Shown in pieces: positions 20,822 to 31,439 of a DNA stretch of 64,000 bases. Source of the DNA: Adiantum capillus-veneris (Eukaryota > Streptophyta > Polypodiopsida > Polypodiales > Pteridaceae); the NCBI GenBank assembly GCA_014529385.2, contig CM043970.1, forward strand, positions 42,917,279 through 42,981,278, read 5' to 3'. A program made the position numbers and the translations under genes. Within the stretch, counting starts at the first letter, position 1. Each line of letters starts with the position of its first letter. The notes below the pieces were generated by a model. That model worked only from the letters and a program-made list of their open reading frames with translations. It was not told the origin of the DNA and ran no database searches.

Positions 20822-21050
20822 AATGCCTATTGGAGGGGGGACCGGCTCCACATAAATCCGGTCCTCAATTGTTGTCATGCTCTTTAAATTCTCTCTCTTG
20901 CAAAAGTATTGTCTATGCCAAGTTAACTAATTGCTATAATTATGTTGCTATCTTCAATTATGTCTACCCGCTATGCTCACAAAATCATTTCTTGAAAGTA
21001 CTCTCATTAAATTCCTCTACTCTCAAATTGAATAGGCAAATTCCATTACA
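20822..21050 (+). repeat. 3' LTR remnant of nested element (229 bp)
   Basis: Corresponds base for base in length to 20417-20645, with a handful of substitutions. It ends ATTCCATTACA and is followed by the ACGGA target repeat. Confidence 0.9.
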
Positions 21051-21055
21051 ACGGA

Positions 21056-21459
21056 CATCCGTGAAATCCGCTGACAATTGTACGGATTTTTTGTAAATTG
21101 CGCTGGCTGTTTTTAGCAGCTTTTGGAAGTCAATTGCTTTTGGGAACTTTGCTTTTGAGTTTGAGTTTTGAAGCTTTTGGGGCTCTGCTTTTAGCATCCC
21201 TTGTAACCTTTATAATGAACCCAAGGGGGGTCACTCTGGAGAGCATCTGGATGTAGAGTCTGAGAGCAAGCACCCGCGGGAGTTGAACTTTGCTGAAAGA
21301 TTAATATAAAAAGAAATATTGAAAGGGGCGCCAGTCTTTGGGGCCAATATCTTTGGGCACGGAACTACGACGGACCGTGTCATCTTTGTGGACTGTTTTA
21401 GAGTGAATCTCTGTTGTATCACGGTAGAATCTTAACTTAGGGCATCCAAGTTTGTTACA
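21056..21459 (+). repeat. 5' LTR of copy 4, second part
   Basis: Resumes at catccgtgaaatccgctgac and ends CCAAGTTTGTTACA. The TATA region that reads TCTATAAATTGC in the 3' LTR reads TTTGTAAATTGC here (about 21091), so the promoter of this copy is damaged as well as interrupted. Confidence 0.85.
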
Positions 21460-21460
21460 A

Positions 21461-21473
21461 TGGTATCAAAGCA
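21461..21473 (+). other. primer binding site of copy 4
   Basis: TGGTATCAAAGCA, one mismatch from the initiator-Met type, one base after the LTR end. Confidence 0.85.
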
Positions 21474-21641
21474 CAAAAAGATTCTTCTACGGAGGATCCG
21501 ATCCTTTTTGCAGTGCGCACAGCTTTTGGGAAAGAATCTTTGTCTCGACCCCGGACTTATTAGCCACTCCCACCCTTCATACATCGCGCATCGGGCACAC
21601 TCCCGTCTTCATCGTTGTCGTTCTCGTGGGGAATCTGACAA

Positions 21642-22840
21642 AGATGGCACCTCTCAGTTGGAAGGCAAAGAAAAGTTGAAAATCCAGCACAAGAACTGAA
21701 GAAAAGAATGAAGATTTGGGGTTTTTTTTTTTCAAACAAGTTTGCCAGATCGGAGTACAAAACGTCAACCGCAAATTGGAATATGTGTACTCGAGGGACT
21801 CGAGATTGGTGAAACACTTGAAGAATTATCCGATTGGTAAGATTTACTCAAGATGGATTGTGGCCATTGCTTCTCCACTCAGGTAGGGAGGAAAGCCAAA
21901 AAGACAGACGAGTGTAGAAAGGCGGAACCTGTACTCGCAGAAAGACATGGATAAGAACTCTTGAAAAGAAGCACTTCTAGAGAGCCAACCGATATGACTT
22001 CCTCGAAGACGAGAGCAAGAAAACAAAAGAAGTGGACAGTCGATTAAATTTGAATCCTTTTTTGGGTTCCGAGATGCTCCAAGGGCTTTGGCCTTCATTC
22101 TATAGTTTGACATAGCCTTCTCTGGAAGGTACTACTCAGAGCACTCCAAGATTAGAAGGGCCGCATCTTTCTTCAAAGGAAATGCTCGAACATGGTGGTC
22201 CACTCTTCTTCTAGGGAAGGAAGCTCTAGTTAAATGGTTGAAATTCAAAAGGCTCTTTATTTCTTCTTGGCTAACTCAGGAGTACGAATGAGATTTACGA
22301 ACCGCTTGGAATCATCTTCGGATGACCAAGGGAGATTCTTTGGACTCCTATTGCGAGAGATTTTGGAACTCTTTTCTACCAACCTCTTCATTTAAGAAGA
22401 TCTCTTTTAAGGAACAGATTGAGTGGTTTTGCTACGGACTCTCTACAGAGATCCGAGACTACTGCCTGGAACAAAAGTCGAATTCTATTCAAGAATTGAT
22501 GGGTCATGCGAAACGGGGTTTTGCGATGCATTCGGGAAATTTGACTTACCCCACTAATGAGATCTTGACTTAGAGAACCAACAGACCTCTCACAATTAAA
22601 GTAGAAAGAGAAAGAGTTTCCATGACAAAGAGAAGAAAGATACACGTCCCCGACTGACTCTTAGAGAAAGGGCTATCTATCTCAAAGAGGGGTAGTGTTT
22701 TGGTTGCGGGGAATTTGGACATTTCTCCGCAAAGTGCCCCAAAAGGGCACAGCAAGAACAGACTAAAGACAAGCCAGAGAGTTCTAGAGTAGCAAAGGAA
22801 CGTGGCAGAAAAGGCAGATGAAAACTGGTACCACATTGCG
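21642..22840 (+). pseudogene. gag of family A copy 4
   Basis: A decayed gag. The possible start at 21642 (MAPLSW) quickly hits stops. The capsid region is recognisable from about 22130 (RTWWSTLLLGKEALVKWLKF-like). It continues through MTKGDSLDSYCERFWNSFLP and IEWFCYGLSTEIRDYCLEQK to LTYPTNEILT at 22573. The nucleocapsid zinc knuckle CFGCGEFGHFSAKC (22696-22737, CX2CX4HX4C) is complete in its metal-binding residues but is preceded by an in-frame TAG. Confidence 0.8.
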
Positions 22841-22899
22841 TGGGGCTCGAACCGAATCAGATGAACGAAAGTACAAAACTTTGCCGCACTTAGGACAAA

Positions 22900-23283
22900 G
22901 TGAAAGACTAGGAAGCCCTCATTTTCTTTGATGGAGGAGCCAAGGCCAACTTCTTTTCACTTGAATTGGCGGCTCGACTTGGAATTACGTCCGACAGGTT
23001 GAGGCCACAGGCAAAGGCAGTTCTAGCGGCACCCGGATGGGATGTTGCCATTACACCGATCATTGGGAAACTTCGTTTGCAATGTCAAGAATATTTAGGG
23101 CACGAGAACTTCTACGTAATGCCCTTAGGAAGGTTGTGACGTCCTCCTCGAAATCCCTTGATACCACAAGAACAACGCCATGGTTGACTATTAGGCTGAG
23201 ACAGCGACTTTGACGAATGAAGGGCAAAGAGATTGTACTTGATGAAATTCAGTTTCTTTACTCAATTTTCTGGAAAGAAATGA
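22900..23283 (+). pseudogene. aspartic protease region of family A copy 4
   Basis: Translates near 22915 as ALIFFDGGAKANFFSLELAA, the place of the retroelement aspartic protease active site. The catalytic triplet, usually D-(S/T/P)-G, reads DGG, so the Asp and one Gly remain. A downstream stretch around 23040-23140 (LRLQCQEYLGHENFYVMPL-like) fits the second half of the domain. Stops and frameshifts are present. The protease would cut the polyprotein during particle maturation. Confidence 0.65.
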
Positions 23284-24260
23284 ATGATGATTGAAGGTCG
23301 AATATGTTTTGACCTTGATAAAGGACGCCAAGATTTTCTCCACACTCATGCTGATTGCTTTTCTGAGTGCCTGCCAGGCGAGTTGCCACCATCTCGTCCT
23401 GAGGATCACACTATTGATCTGATATTTGGAAGCACACCACCGAACCAACCACCTTACCGTGTGAGCCGAGCCCAGAATGAAGGGATTATAAACCAAGTGA
23501 AAAACCTTTTGGAAAAGGTTCTTATCCAGCCGAGTACTTCACCCTATTGCTCTCCGCCGGTGTTGTTGGTTTTAAAGAAAGACGGATCTTGGAGAATGTG
23601 CATTGATTATAGAGCTCTCAATAAAATCACCATCAAGAACAGATTTTCGATTCTGAGGATCGATGATATTCTTGACCGACTACAAGGATCCTCTTGTTTC
23701 AGCAAGATTGATTTGAAAAGCGGATATCATCAGGTCAGAATTGCGCTAGGAGATGTCTACAAGACAGCTTTTCGGACGAGCTTCGGTTTATATGAATTTT
23801 TGGTGATGCCTTTTGGCCTTACCAATGCTCCAGCAAATTTCAACCGAATGATCGATAGGATTTTCAGAGAGTACAGATATTTTGTTGGCACTTTCTTTGA
23901 TGACATTATAGTCTTCTCCTAGGACCAGGCAAAACATAGACACCCTCTGCTACAGGTCTTTCAGGCATTGCGAGATCACAAGTTAGTAATCAATGCCAAG
24001 AAGAATAAATTTTTCTTACCGGAGATACACTTTTTGGGACATATCGTCTCAGCAGCAGGAGTACAGATGGACCTAGCCAAGATTGAGACTATAAGTGATT
24101 GGTCCGATTTGAAGAATGTTCAATAAGTTAGAACCTTCTTGGGCTTATGTTCTTACTACCGCGGCGGCTCATTTGAAAGTTTGCAGAGGTCACTTCCCCT
24201 TTGCACATTCTGACACAGAAAGGAGTCCCTTTCTCGTAGGGACCCACAGAGGTAACTGCC
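23284..24260 (+). pseudogene. reverse transcriptase of family A copy 4
   Basis: The 212-codon open part (23284-23922) begins near [20 protein letters not shown]. It shows [47 protein letters not shown] and the catalytic FFDDIIVFS. Both Asp residues are present. An extra Pro (CSPPVLL) and a TAG after IVFS (23920-23922) are lesions. The frame goes on with NAKKNKFFLPEIHFLGHIVS and ends in a TAA near 24124 inside the RTFLGLCSYY motif, followed by frameshifts. Confidence 0.85.
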
Positions 24261-24269
24261 TTTCAGACA

Positions 24270-24600
24270 TTGAAAGAGAATTTGACTATGGGACCAATTT
24301 TGACTTTGCCGGATTTGCAAAAGTCATTTGAAAGATATTGTGATGCTTGTGGTCGTAGTCTGGGTGTGGTCTTAATGCAAGAAGGCCATGTCATTGCCCA
24401 TGAGCGTCGATTGTTTTTAAGGCCGGAATTGATAGCACAAATTTATGAGAAAGAGCTTTTGGTGGTTATCCATGCTCTTACTCAGTGGCGACATTACCTA
24501 CTCGGAGCAGATTTTACGGTCTTCATTGATCATCAGAGTTTACGCTACTTCTTGTCACAGAAGCAGCTTTCGGAAAAGCAGATGCGATGAGATAACATCT
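24270..24600 (+). pseudogene. RNase H of family A copy 4
   Basis: Carries ERYCDACGRSLGVVLMQEGH (first catalytic Asp), YEKELLVVIHALTQWRHYL (Glu) and IDHQSLRYFLSQKQLSEKQM (second Asp). The frame stops at a TGA where relatives have Arg-Trp. The domain degrades RNA in RNA-DNA hybrids during reverse transcription. Confidence 0.82.
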
Positions 24601-25935
24601 TGTCACAGTTTCACTTCCAGATTGTCCATATACACTTGGTGGTAGATGCTTCGTCCCGGAAGCCATTAGTCTTGGCTATTTCCGCGATTCATCATAGAAG
24701 CTTCGAGGATACTGTCGATCAGTACGCCACAGATCCAGATTTTTCAGATGTATTCACTCGATTACAAAATGAGGAGGTAGTAGCGGGATATTCCATTCGG
24801 GATGGCTACTTGATGAAGAAAAGAATGTTGTGCGTTACACAACCGTTGAGGGAAAAGGTTCTAACCGAATGCCACTGTCCACCGTTTACGGGTCACCGTG
24901 GCATTGACACCACCTTGAAAGGTGTGGAGCGTTACTTCTTTTGGCCGAGACTCAAGAAGGATGTGGACGATTTTGTACGCAGTTGCTTGGTATGCCAGAG
25001 GTCAAGCTTGACAAGCATAAAGCACAGGGATTGTTACAGCCTTTATCCATTCCCGCCCGCCCCTAGGAAAGTATTGCAATGGATTTCATTTTTTATCTCC
25101 CGAAGACACAGAGTAGGAACGATGGTATTTGGACTGTTATTGACAGATTTAGCAAGCAAGCTCATTTCATTCCAGTGAAGAAAACAGTCAAGCCGGACCA
25201 TTTAGCGAGACTATTCATTGCCCAGATTACAAGGCATGCCTAAGACAATAGTCTCTAACAGATATCCCCGATTCACGAGTTTGTTTTGGAAGGCTATTTG
25301 GGAGAACATTGGCACACGGTTGCAGTTCTCGTCATCTTTCCACCCGCAAATGGATGGGCAATCTTAGATTGCAAATTCAGCTGTATTGGCCAGATATTTA
25401 GATTACAAGGCATGTCTGAGACAATAGTCTCTTACAGATATCCCCGATTCACGAGTTTGTTTTGGAAGGCTATTTGGGAGAACATTGGCACACGGTTGCA
25501 GTTCTCGTCATCTTTCCACCCGCAAACGGATAGGCAATCTGAGATTGCAAATTCAGCCGTATTGGCCAGATATTTAGATTACAAGGCATGTCTGAGACAA
25601 TAGTCTCTTACAGATATCCTTGATTCACGAGTTTGTTTTGGAAGGCTATTTGGGAGAACATTGGCACACGGTTGCAGTTCTCGTCATCTTTCCACCCGGA
25701 AACAGATGGGTAATCTGAGATTGCAAATTCAGTCGTACTGGCTTTATTGAAGTCTTACATTTTTTATCAGAAGGCTCAATGGGAAAAAATTCTGCCCTTG
25801 GTGGAATTTGCCTACAATAACACGATCCACTCTTCGACGGGGTAGGCACCATTTGAGATTATTGAAGGTGCTACGACGGTTCCACCCTTCCTTAGCACGA
25901 AAGATAAGATTTTTGAAGCCGACCAGTACACGAGG
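24600..25935 (+). pseudogene. integrase of family A copy 4
   Basis: The zinc finger is clear (ECHCPPFTGHRGIDTT, YFFWPRLKKDVDDFVRSCLVC; 24600-25010). A frameshift follows, and the core starts near 25130 with a [16 protein letters not shown]-type motif. The second catalytic region reads VSNRYPRF (about 25252-25275) instead of the SDRD form, losing the catalytic Asp. It is then present three times through a 176-bp tandem repeat. The third block (WEKILPLVEFAYNNTIHSST) follows at about 25780-25845. The enzyme is dead. Confidence 0.82.
25233..25742 (+). repeat. 176-bp tandem triplication in integrase core
   Basis: Units start GGCATGCCTAAGACAAT (25233), GGCATGTCTGAGACAAT (25409) and GGCATGTCTGAGACAAT (25585). 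The two offsets are exactly 176. The third unit is followed through to about 25742 before normal integrase sequence resumes. The last two copies resemble each other most, with shared cttacagatatcc against ctaacagatatcc in the first. Confidence 0.95.
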
Positions 25936-25938
25936 GAC

Positions 25939-26487
25939 TTGGACACTGCTTGTGCCAAGGTCCGAGAGGCTTTAGCGAAATCTCAGGAAAGACACAAGAA
26001 GGCAGCAGATCCACACCGTCGCAATTTGAAATTAAAGGAAGACGACTGGGTGCTCTTACGTTTTGAGAAGGCACTCCTAAGAAAGAAAAAGGGAAAGGAG
26101 CGGCTTTTTCCAAACCTTAGCATGAGATACTATGGACCTTTCCAGATAAAAGAAAAGATAAATGGTGTCTCCTTTAGACTGAAGCTACCCAATACTTGGA
26201 GAATTCACAATGCTTTTCATGTGAGTCTCTTGAAGCCATTTAAAGGCGATGTGCCCGATGATGGGGAGCCAGATGAGCAACCCGAAGTGGATGAAAGCGA
26301 GGTGATACTCGTTCCAGAACAGATATTGGCACATAAAGATAGAAAGATTAAAGGTAAAGTGATTAGGCGGTTCTTGGTTAAATTCAAGAACTATCCTGCA
26401 TTGGATGCGAAGTGGATGGAGGAGAAGGACCTAGCAGATACTCCTCAGATTTTGGAACTTTACCTTGAAGCATTCGGTTTAGCATAG
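25939..26487 (+). pseudogene. integrase C-terminus and chromodomain of family A copy 4
   Basis: An uninterrupted 182-codon stretch: a basic helix region ([15 protein letters not shown]), [33 protein letters not shown] and an acidic linker. The complete chromodomain reads [20 protein letters not shown]. This is the best-kept chromodomain of family A in the window and serves as reference for the damaged copies at 1-410 and 2372-2781. It is called a pseudogene because the upstream pol frame is broken. Confidence 0.85.
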
Positions 26488-27067
26488 TCTACTCCGATAG
26501 AACCCTGATTTCAGCATGGGTGAATCTAGGGCAGCGGGCTTGCACAAGAGGGGAGTCACTCCACTCCTTTGTCAACAGATTACCCTGATTTTTGATATAG
26601 AGTCATTGATGTCCCTTTGGGTTTCAGGGATACTGCTGGGCTGACAGGATTCTGCTGTATGACTTTATGAACTGGAATTCCCGAAAATGATACTGATTGA
26701 TTTTTGTACTTGACTTGTTTGAGTGGAGGAACTAATGACCGCAGCATTTCGGTCTCATAAATCTCTATAGACATGATTGCAATATGGATTAGTTAATCAG
26801 GCATCTGTGAGGTCTCGACCGGATCTAGATGCGATTACTAAATACATTGCCGATTAATCATGGTCTGAGATTTGGAATAAATTTGAATGTGATGTCAAGT
26901 GATTTCCTGTGATGTTCGGTGATGTGATTGTCGATTGGTATATGTGCTAGATATGTTGTGTCTAGTGCGTTGGTACTAACAGTTAGTGTCTACTAAGATA
27001 GTTTATGGCCTCTGTCTGGTCTGCAGGCGTAATCAAGGGCGATTACAATTCTTTCAAGCGGGGGCTT
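26488..27067 (+). other. 3' untranslated region and polypurine tract of copy 4
   Basis: Non-coding, with the family landmarks caagaggggagtcactccactcc (near 26550) and taatcaagggcgattacaattc. The polypurine-type tract tcaagcggggg lies at about 27054-27064. A few gatgt-rich repeats lie near 26890-26930. Confidence 0.75.
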
Positions 27068-27614
27068 TGTCACAAACTGGTTACGTGGCTGGCCCCCGGA
27101 CAAACCCTGCAATTGGTGACGTGGCAGTTTTTCGGATAATGCGCCGACAGGCTGATGTGGCATTGTAGGGACAGTCGGGAATTACGTTGACATGCTGACG
27201 TGGCAGCGTACGGACGTCCATGAAATCCGCTGACAACTGTACGGATTTTCTATAAATTGCGCTGGCTATTTTTAGCAGCTTTTGGAAGTCAATTGCTTTT
27301 GGGAACTTTGCTTTTGAGTTTGAGTTTGAAGCTTTTGGGGCTCTACTTTTAGCATCCCTTGTAACCTTTATAATGAACCCAAGGGGGGTCACTCTGTAGA
27401 GCATCTGGACACAGAGTCTGAGAGCGAGCACCCACTGGAGTTGTACTTGCTCAAAGATTAATAAAAAAGAAATACCAAAAGGGACGCCAATCTTTGGGGC
27501 CAACACCTCTGGGCATGGAACTACGCCGGGCCGTGTCATCTTTGTGAACTGTTTTGAAGTGATCTCTGTTGTGTCGCAGTAGAATCTTGACTTGGGGCAT
27601 CCAAGTTTGTTACA
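27068..27614 (+). repeat. 3' LTR of copy 4 (547 bp)
   Basis: TGTCACAAACTGG to CCAAGTTTGTTACA. It has a TATA-like TCTATAAATTGC at about 27249-27260 and TTAATAAAAAAGAAATACC near 27465 as a likely polyadenylation region. Confidence 0.9.
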
Positions 27615-29260
27615 CAGATCTAATAGAATCAACACTAATCCCATAGTCAACTTCTGCTTGAGCCGCTCAAATGCCTTAATCTGTGAATGGTACCTCCTTT
27701 CAGGGTAAGGGTATGCAATGCAATGGCCGTTGAGCAGCTCTCCAGCTTTTTCTTACCCGTGTTGATGTTGTTGCCCTTTGGAAATGCAACACGTGATTAA
27801 TAATCAGGACTAAGACTCTGAGCCCCTGGGTGGTCGGCTTCACCTTCTTCAAGATATCTTTTCTGCCTTCAACCTGGGCATCACCCTGCTATCTGCGCCT
27901 CGATTGGCCGATGTCAATGATGGGCTCTTGCTAAGGGCCATTAATTGACTCGGTCACTTGGTGGACCTGGCCACATTGGCTCGCCTAGAGCTACAATTGC
28001 AATGACTGCAGCATGCCATGCTTCACCTTCTCCATGACTCCCTTTTCTTTTGGGCTAGAGAGAATGGGCCTACCCCATTTTCCTGTGGGGGCATCCCTCC
28101 ATGTGGAAATACAGCTGCCTCCTGCACATGGCCCATTGGTGTGCTCATCATGAGGTTCTTCATATTCTCACCGACTATCTCTGCAAACTATTTGATGCAC
28201 TGTCAATAATAAGAATAGAAGCTCGAGAAGCTTCTCACATTATGTACATTCCGCAATGTAGGCCAATTGCAAATAGCCTCAGCTTTTGTTGGATCCATGC
28301 TAACTACCTTGGATCAAACGACGTGTTCCAAGAAGTGTGTCTTTGTCAAAAAGAACTCGTTCTTCTTTTCGTTGATCACCAATCTATGTTCCCCCAACGC
28401 TCTTAGCACTAGTGTTAGGTGCTTGTTATATTCTTCTTCGAATGTGTCAACATATTGTCTATGCTCTCAAAAGATCGTTTCCATCATCCTCTAGAACGTT
28501 GCAAGAGCATTAGAAGCCCAAACGGCATTGCTAAAAACTCATACAACCCAAAGGACGTCGTGAATGCAGTCTTGTATACAACTCCAAGAGCGATCCTCAT
28601 ATGATGATAGCCACTTTTAAGATCGATTCTCGTGAACCAAGTAGAACCCTGTAATCTATCAAGTAAATCATCGATCTTGGGCATCAGAGACCTATTCTTG
28701 ATGGTAATCTTATCAAGTTCCGTGGTCTATACACCTCCAAGATCCGTTTTTTTCTGCACAAGTAACACTAGTGAAAAGGTTGGATCAAGCCCTTTTCCAT
28801 TGAGTCGCTGACTTGGCTCATGATTTCTTCCTATTGAGCTCTACTCACTCTGTACTATGGTCGGTTTAGAGGGGTAATCCTTGGTGTCAAGCCCATGGTA
28901 TGATCTTTTGGCTGCTCTGTAGGTAACTCGCCAGGTAAGCCCTTTGAGAAACAATCCGTGTGAGATCGAAGGAAACTAAGACTCTCTGACTCTTAACTCT
29001 TAACGAATTTGAATCCTCAGATTCACTCATTGGTTTGACAACGATTGAGCAAACAAAAAGACATGTTTTCACCAATTTGTAAATGACCAAAGCTGATACA
29101 ACAGGGACTGCCCCCTCAAGTTTCACATCTAAGACCACGTCTTTGCCTTTGCTATTTTTCAATTGGAGCTTCCTAGCCCTCGAATCCACTATCACGCAGC
29201 TCCAAGGCATGCCTAAGAGCACAACACACCCCTCAAGAGGCATGCTATGGAAGTCCTCGA
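27615..29260 (-). pseudogene. chromovirus B, protease to RT/RNase H (right half)
   Basis: Reverse-strand remnants. A protease tail has LLGMPWSCVIVDSRARKL (near 29190) and a pre-RT linker follows. RT shows MPKIDDLLDRLQGSTWFTRI and LKSGYHHMRIALGVVYKTAF, then LYEFLAMPFGL (28484-28684). The stretch 28210-28480 still resembles RT sequence downstream of the catalytic site. At the far left, 27615-27680 reads as RNase H linker (AFERLKQK-like). The block 27690-28205 does not look like pol and may be another insertion or heavily decayed. Its continuation is at 18955-18446. Confidence 0.7.
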
Positions 29261-30357
29261 ACGTGATTCCAAATTATCACACATTGTTGGCTGCAAAATG
29301 TAGCTCCATTTGCCCCCAAAGTCGAAGGAAATCCATTGTCTTCCATCCTCACCCTCATCCTTGTCGCCGTCCTCATCTTCATCATCCTCTGGATAATCAT
29401 AGCAACCTCTGTGTCTGCAAGGGCATGGCTCTCTGAATCTTGTCTTCTTTCTTTTGTGTATTGTTCAAGTCCTCGTCATCGAAGTTGAGTACATCTCTAT
29501 GGTGTTTCCCAACACTCCTGCCGGTACCTGAGAATCAAATGTTATGGAGCACCCTTGCCCGCCACATCAGAAAAAGCAGGCTTTCTACCCACGAAACCCA
29601 AAGGTAATTTTGTCTCGTGTCGCTTCCGAATTGGAAGATACCCCAAACTGGCCAACTACTGGTACACAGGGCGCTAGTTAGACCCTTTCTTGCTAGTAGA
29701 GGACGTGGTTGCTTTGACTTTCATCGACATCCTGTATTTAGGGTTCATTGTGTTATGCCACCTCTTGTATAGTTTAGTCATGAGTCGAGTGTATATGTGC
29801 TTGGCATAGAGAGGATCTTGTGCAAAAGCAAGAAGTCGATCTATGTAAATAGTCGATCTATGTAAATCTACACCTCTTAACTGTCGCGGTTGTTTGGCAA
29901 GAGTATCATCAGTTGTGCAACGGGAACACGCTCCCTTGCAGGTAACTCAAGCAGAGCTTCCTCTCGCTCAACCTCGTCCCTACACTTCTTCATGATCTTC
30001 TTCTTCTTCTCAATTTCCTCTGCTACAAATATCATAAATAAAATATTCACTTGTAAGAGCTTTTACTATTTAAAATATTTGAGCGCTTTCACATTTTAAT
30101 ATTAAAATATTCACACAGCTTTTAGTATGCAAATTGGTTGCGCCCTTTCACATGTTGTATGTTTAGAAGCCCTTTCGCTTGTAAAATTATAGAACTTGTA
30201 AACTTATTTTACCAGCTACCAAGGCTACTACATGCAACCACCCTTGAAATCAGAGGTAACTAGTGTACCACCAATTCATGCATACCCTTTTAACAAAATT
30301 TTGTAAACCATAGTGATCTAAAAAACTTTTAACCGTAGTATCTTCAAGTCCTTTTTC
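29261..30357 (-). pseudogene. chromovirus B, gag-region remnants
   Basis: Short reverse-strand coding traces. One has FAQDPLYAKHIYTRLMTKLY (near 29830-29770), ending at a TAG near 29672. Another has AEEIEKKKKIMKKCRDEVER, ending in a TAA near 29880 (about 30030-29878). They lie between the protease of B and the coiled-coil frame at 30358-30822, where gag is expected. I do not recognise capsid motifs clearly. An AT-rich gap at 30040-30350 shows no coding signal. Confidence 0.4.
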
Positions 30358-30822
30358 TTATTTTGGAGTGAGCATGCCGACATTTATTGAATGGAGAATC
30401 TTCCACTCCCACCCTTTCCACCCTTCACCTTCCTCTTTAAGGATTGCCTCTAGCAACTCCTTTTCAGCTTCGATGCTAAGGGTTGTAACCACTATAGTAG
30501 TACTGGTTTCTACTTGTGTTAGTGGTACCTCTAGTTCATCTGGAGCATTTTTTGTGCTAGGAGCATCCAGCTCTATAAATTCTATGCCTTCTGTGTCCTT
30601 CAAGGGGTTCTCTAGAACTTCTTCAGCTATTGCCGGAGCCTTGCCCTTTAGCTCATCTATTGCTCTCTGTAATTGGGCCTTCAACTCTTCTATCTCCTTT
30701 TGCATAGCCTCCTCTCTGATCATATGTTGGAGGGCCAAAGCATGAAAAACTAGCACCAAAAAGCTCTGGCGCTTAAAATTCCAATAACTGGCCGGAAAGC
30801 AACTCCCATACCCAAGTGCCAC
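30358..30822 (-). CDS. 154-codon coiled-coil frame, possible gag N-terminus of chromovirus B
   Basis: Open from 30822 to a stop at 30358. The first roughly 33 residues are hydrophobic and may be untranslated. From MIREEAMQKEIEELKAQLQR (about residue 34 on) it forms a heptad-like helix. A Pro/Thr/Glu-rich stretch follows, then a second charged helix (IEAEKELLEAILKEEGEGW). Plant gypsy gag proteins often start with such a coiled coil, and position and strand agree with chromovirus B. It could instead be an unrelated host or transposon ORF; no conserved catalytic motif is visible. Confidence 0.35.
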   Translation of the reverse strand: MALGYGSCFPASYWNFKRQSFLVLVFHALALQHMIREEAMQKEIEELKAQLQRAIDELKGKAPAIAEEVLENPLKDTEGIEFIELDAPSTKNAPDELEVPLTQVETSTTIVVTTLSIEAEKELLEAILKEEGEGWKGWEWKILHSINVGMLTPK

Positions 30823-30828
30823 ATCAGC

Positions 30829-31102
30829 AGAGGGCAGCCTACGATCTCACATCAAATATTTTCTGTCGAGTAGTAAATGGATTGCACCGATTAAGGAATG
30901 CTGAGTTCTTAAGTGGACTTCTTACTGGTTTTCTTTCCATTGGTCCTAATTTTTCACAGATGAACAGCAAGGAGGAGACTTGCAAATACATATTGTTTGA
31001 CGCCTAAATTTGACCGAACAATCAAAATAACCTGCAGCAGGAACAGGAACAGGGGGTCCTGCTGCCTGCCCCTACTCCCATCGCCCACTCGACACACTAG
31101 CA
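30829..31102 (+). pseudogene. duplicated intron/exon fragment of the neighbouring host gene
   Basis: Matches 4030-4318 along its length. It also matches the intron end and exon start at 31390-31460 in pattern: a pyrimidine tract, cacag, then a coding start reading MNSKEETCKY that parallels VYSKEDTCKM of the intact exon. The frame here ends at a TAA at about 31004-31006. It appears to be a tandemly duplicated and decayed version of the exon at 31440, or an alternative exon. Confidence 0.5.
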
Positions 31103-31439
31103 GGGGTGATGAAGAATGCAGGGCAAGGTGCAGCTGGCAGCAGCCCCTTCTCCTCTCTGCACACCTACACATTCTACACAATGATTTCGACTCCCAGATC
31201 TTACATAACCTATTAGGTGCTCTATAGATGCCATATGAAGTTCCTACTATAACTCTGAGAGTTTACTATTTTGGCCATCTTATGGATGCCGGGCGCAAGA
31301 GCAGAGTGACCCATCCTGGAAGCGGGCAGCCTGCCATCAGGAGCATGCACAAGAATCACACATGAAATGGGCTGCATGTTTTAAGGAAATTAAGGAATGA
31401 TCAGTTCTCGAGTGGCTGTTTTCTTCACATTTTTTACAG

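Larger units (their letters stand above)
19042..21050 (+). mobile_element. truncated LTR element nested in the copy 4 5' LTR
   Basis: A full 1604-bp LTR (19042-20645), a primer site, 163 bp of leader, then the last 229 bp of a second LTR (20822-21050). The 5-bp target duplication ACGGA lies at 19037-19041 and 21051-21055. Removing element and duplication restores the family A LTR sequence seen at 27201-27230. The interior and most of the 3' LTR are deleted. The LTR start (TGTCATAA) and interior resemble the LTRs of element D at 41-43 kb, so the two are probably related. Confidence 0.88.
18956..27614 (+). mobile_element. complete but decayed chromovirus, family A copy 4
   Basis: The 5' LTR is 18956-19041 plus 21056-21459, split by a later insertion. 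A primer site follows at 21461, then the internal region to 27067 and the 3' LTR at 27068-27614. The flanks CAGA/CAGA (18952-18955 and 27615-27618) are a 4-bp target duplication. The sequence on both sides is chromovirus B pol in reverse, so this element inserted into B. All domains of a chromovirus can be traced, but with many stops, frameshifts and a 176-bp triplication in integrase. Confidence 0.9.

Noticed and set aside
25233-25742. CRISPR-like regular spacing
   Set aside because: Contiguous 176-bp coding units with no spacers, in plant retrotransposon DNA.
29083-29436. 117-codon forward frame over the chromovirus B protease
   Set aside because: The reverse strand carries the recognisable LLGMPW protease motif; the forward frame is its shadow.
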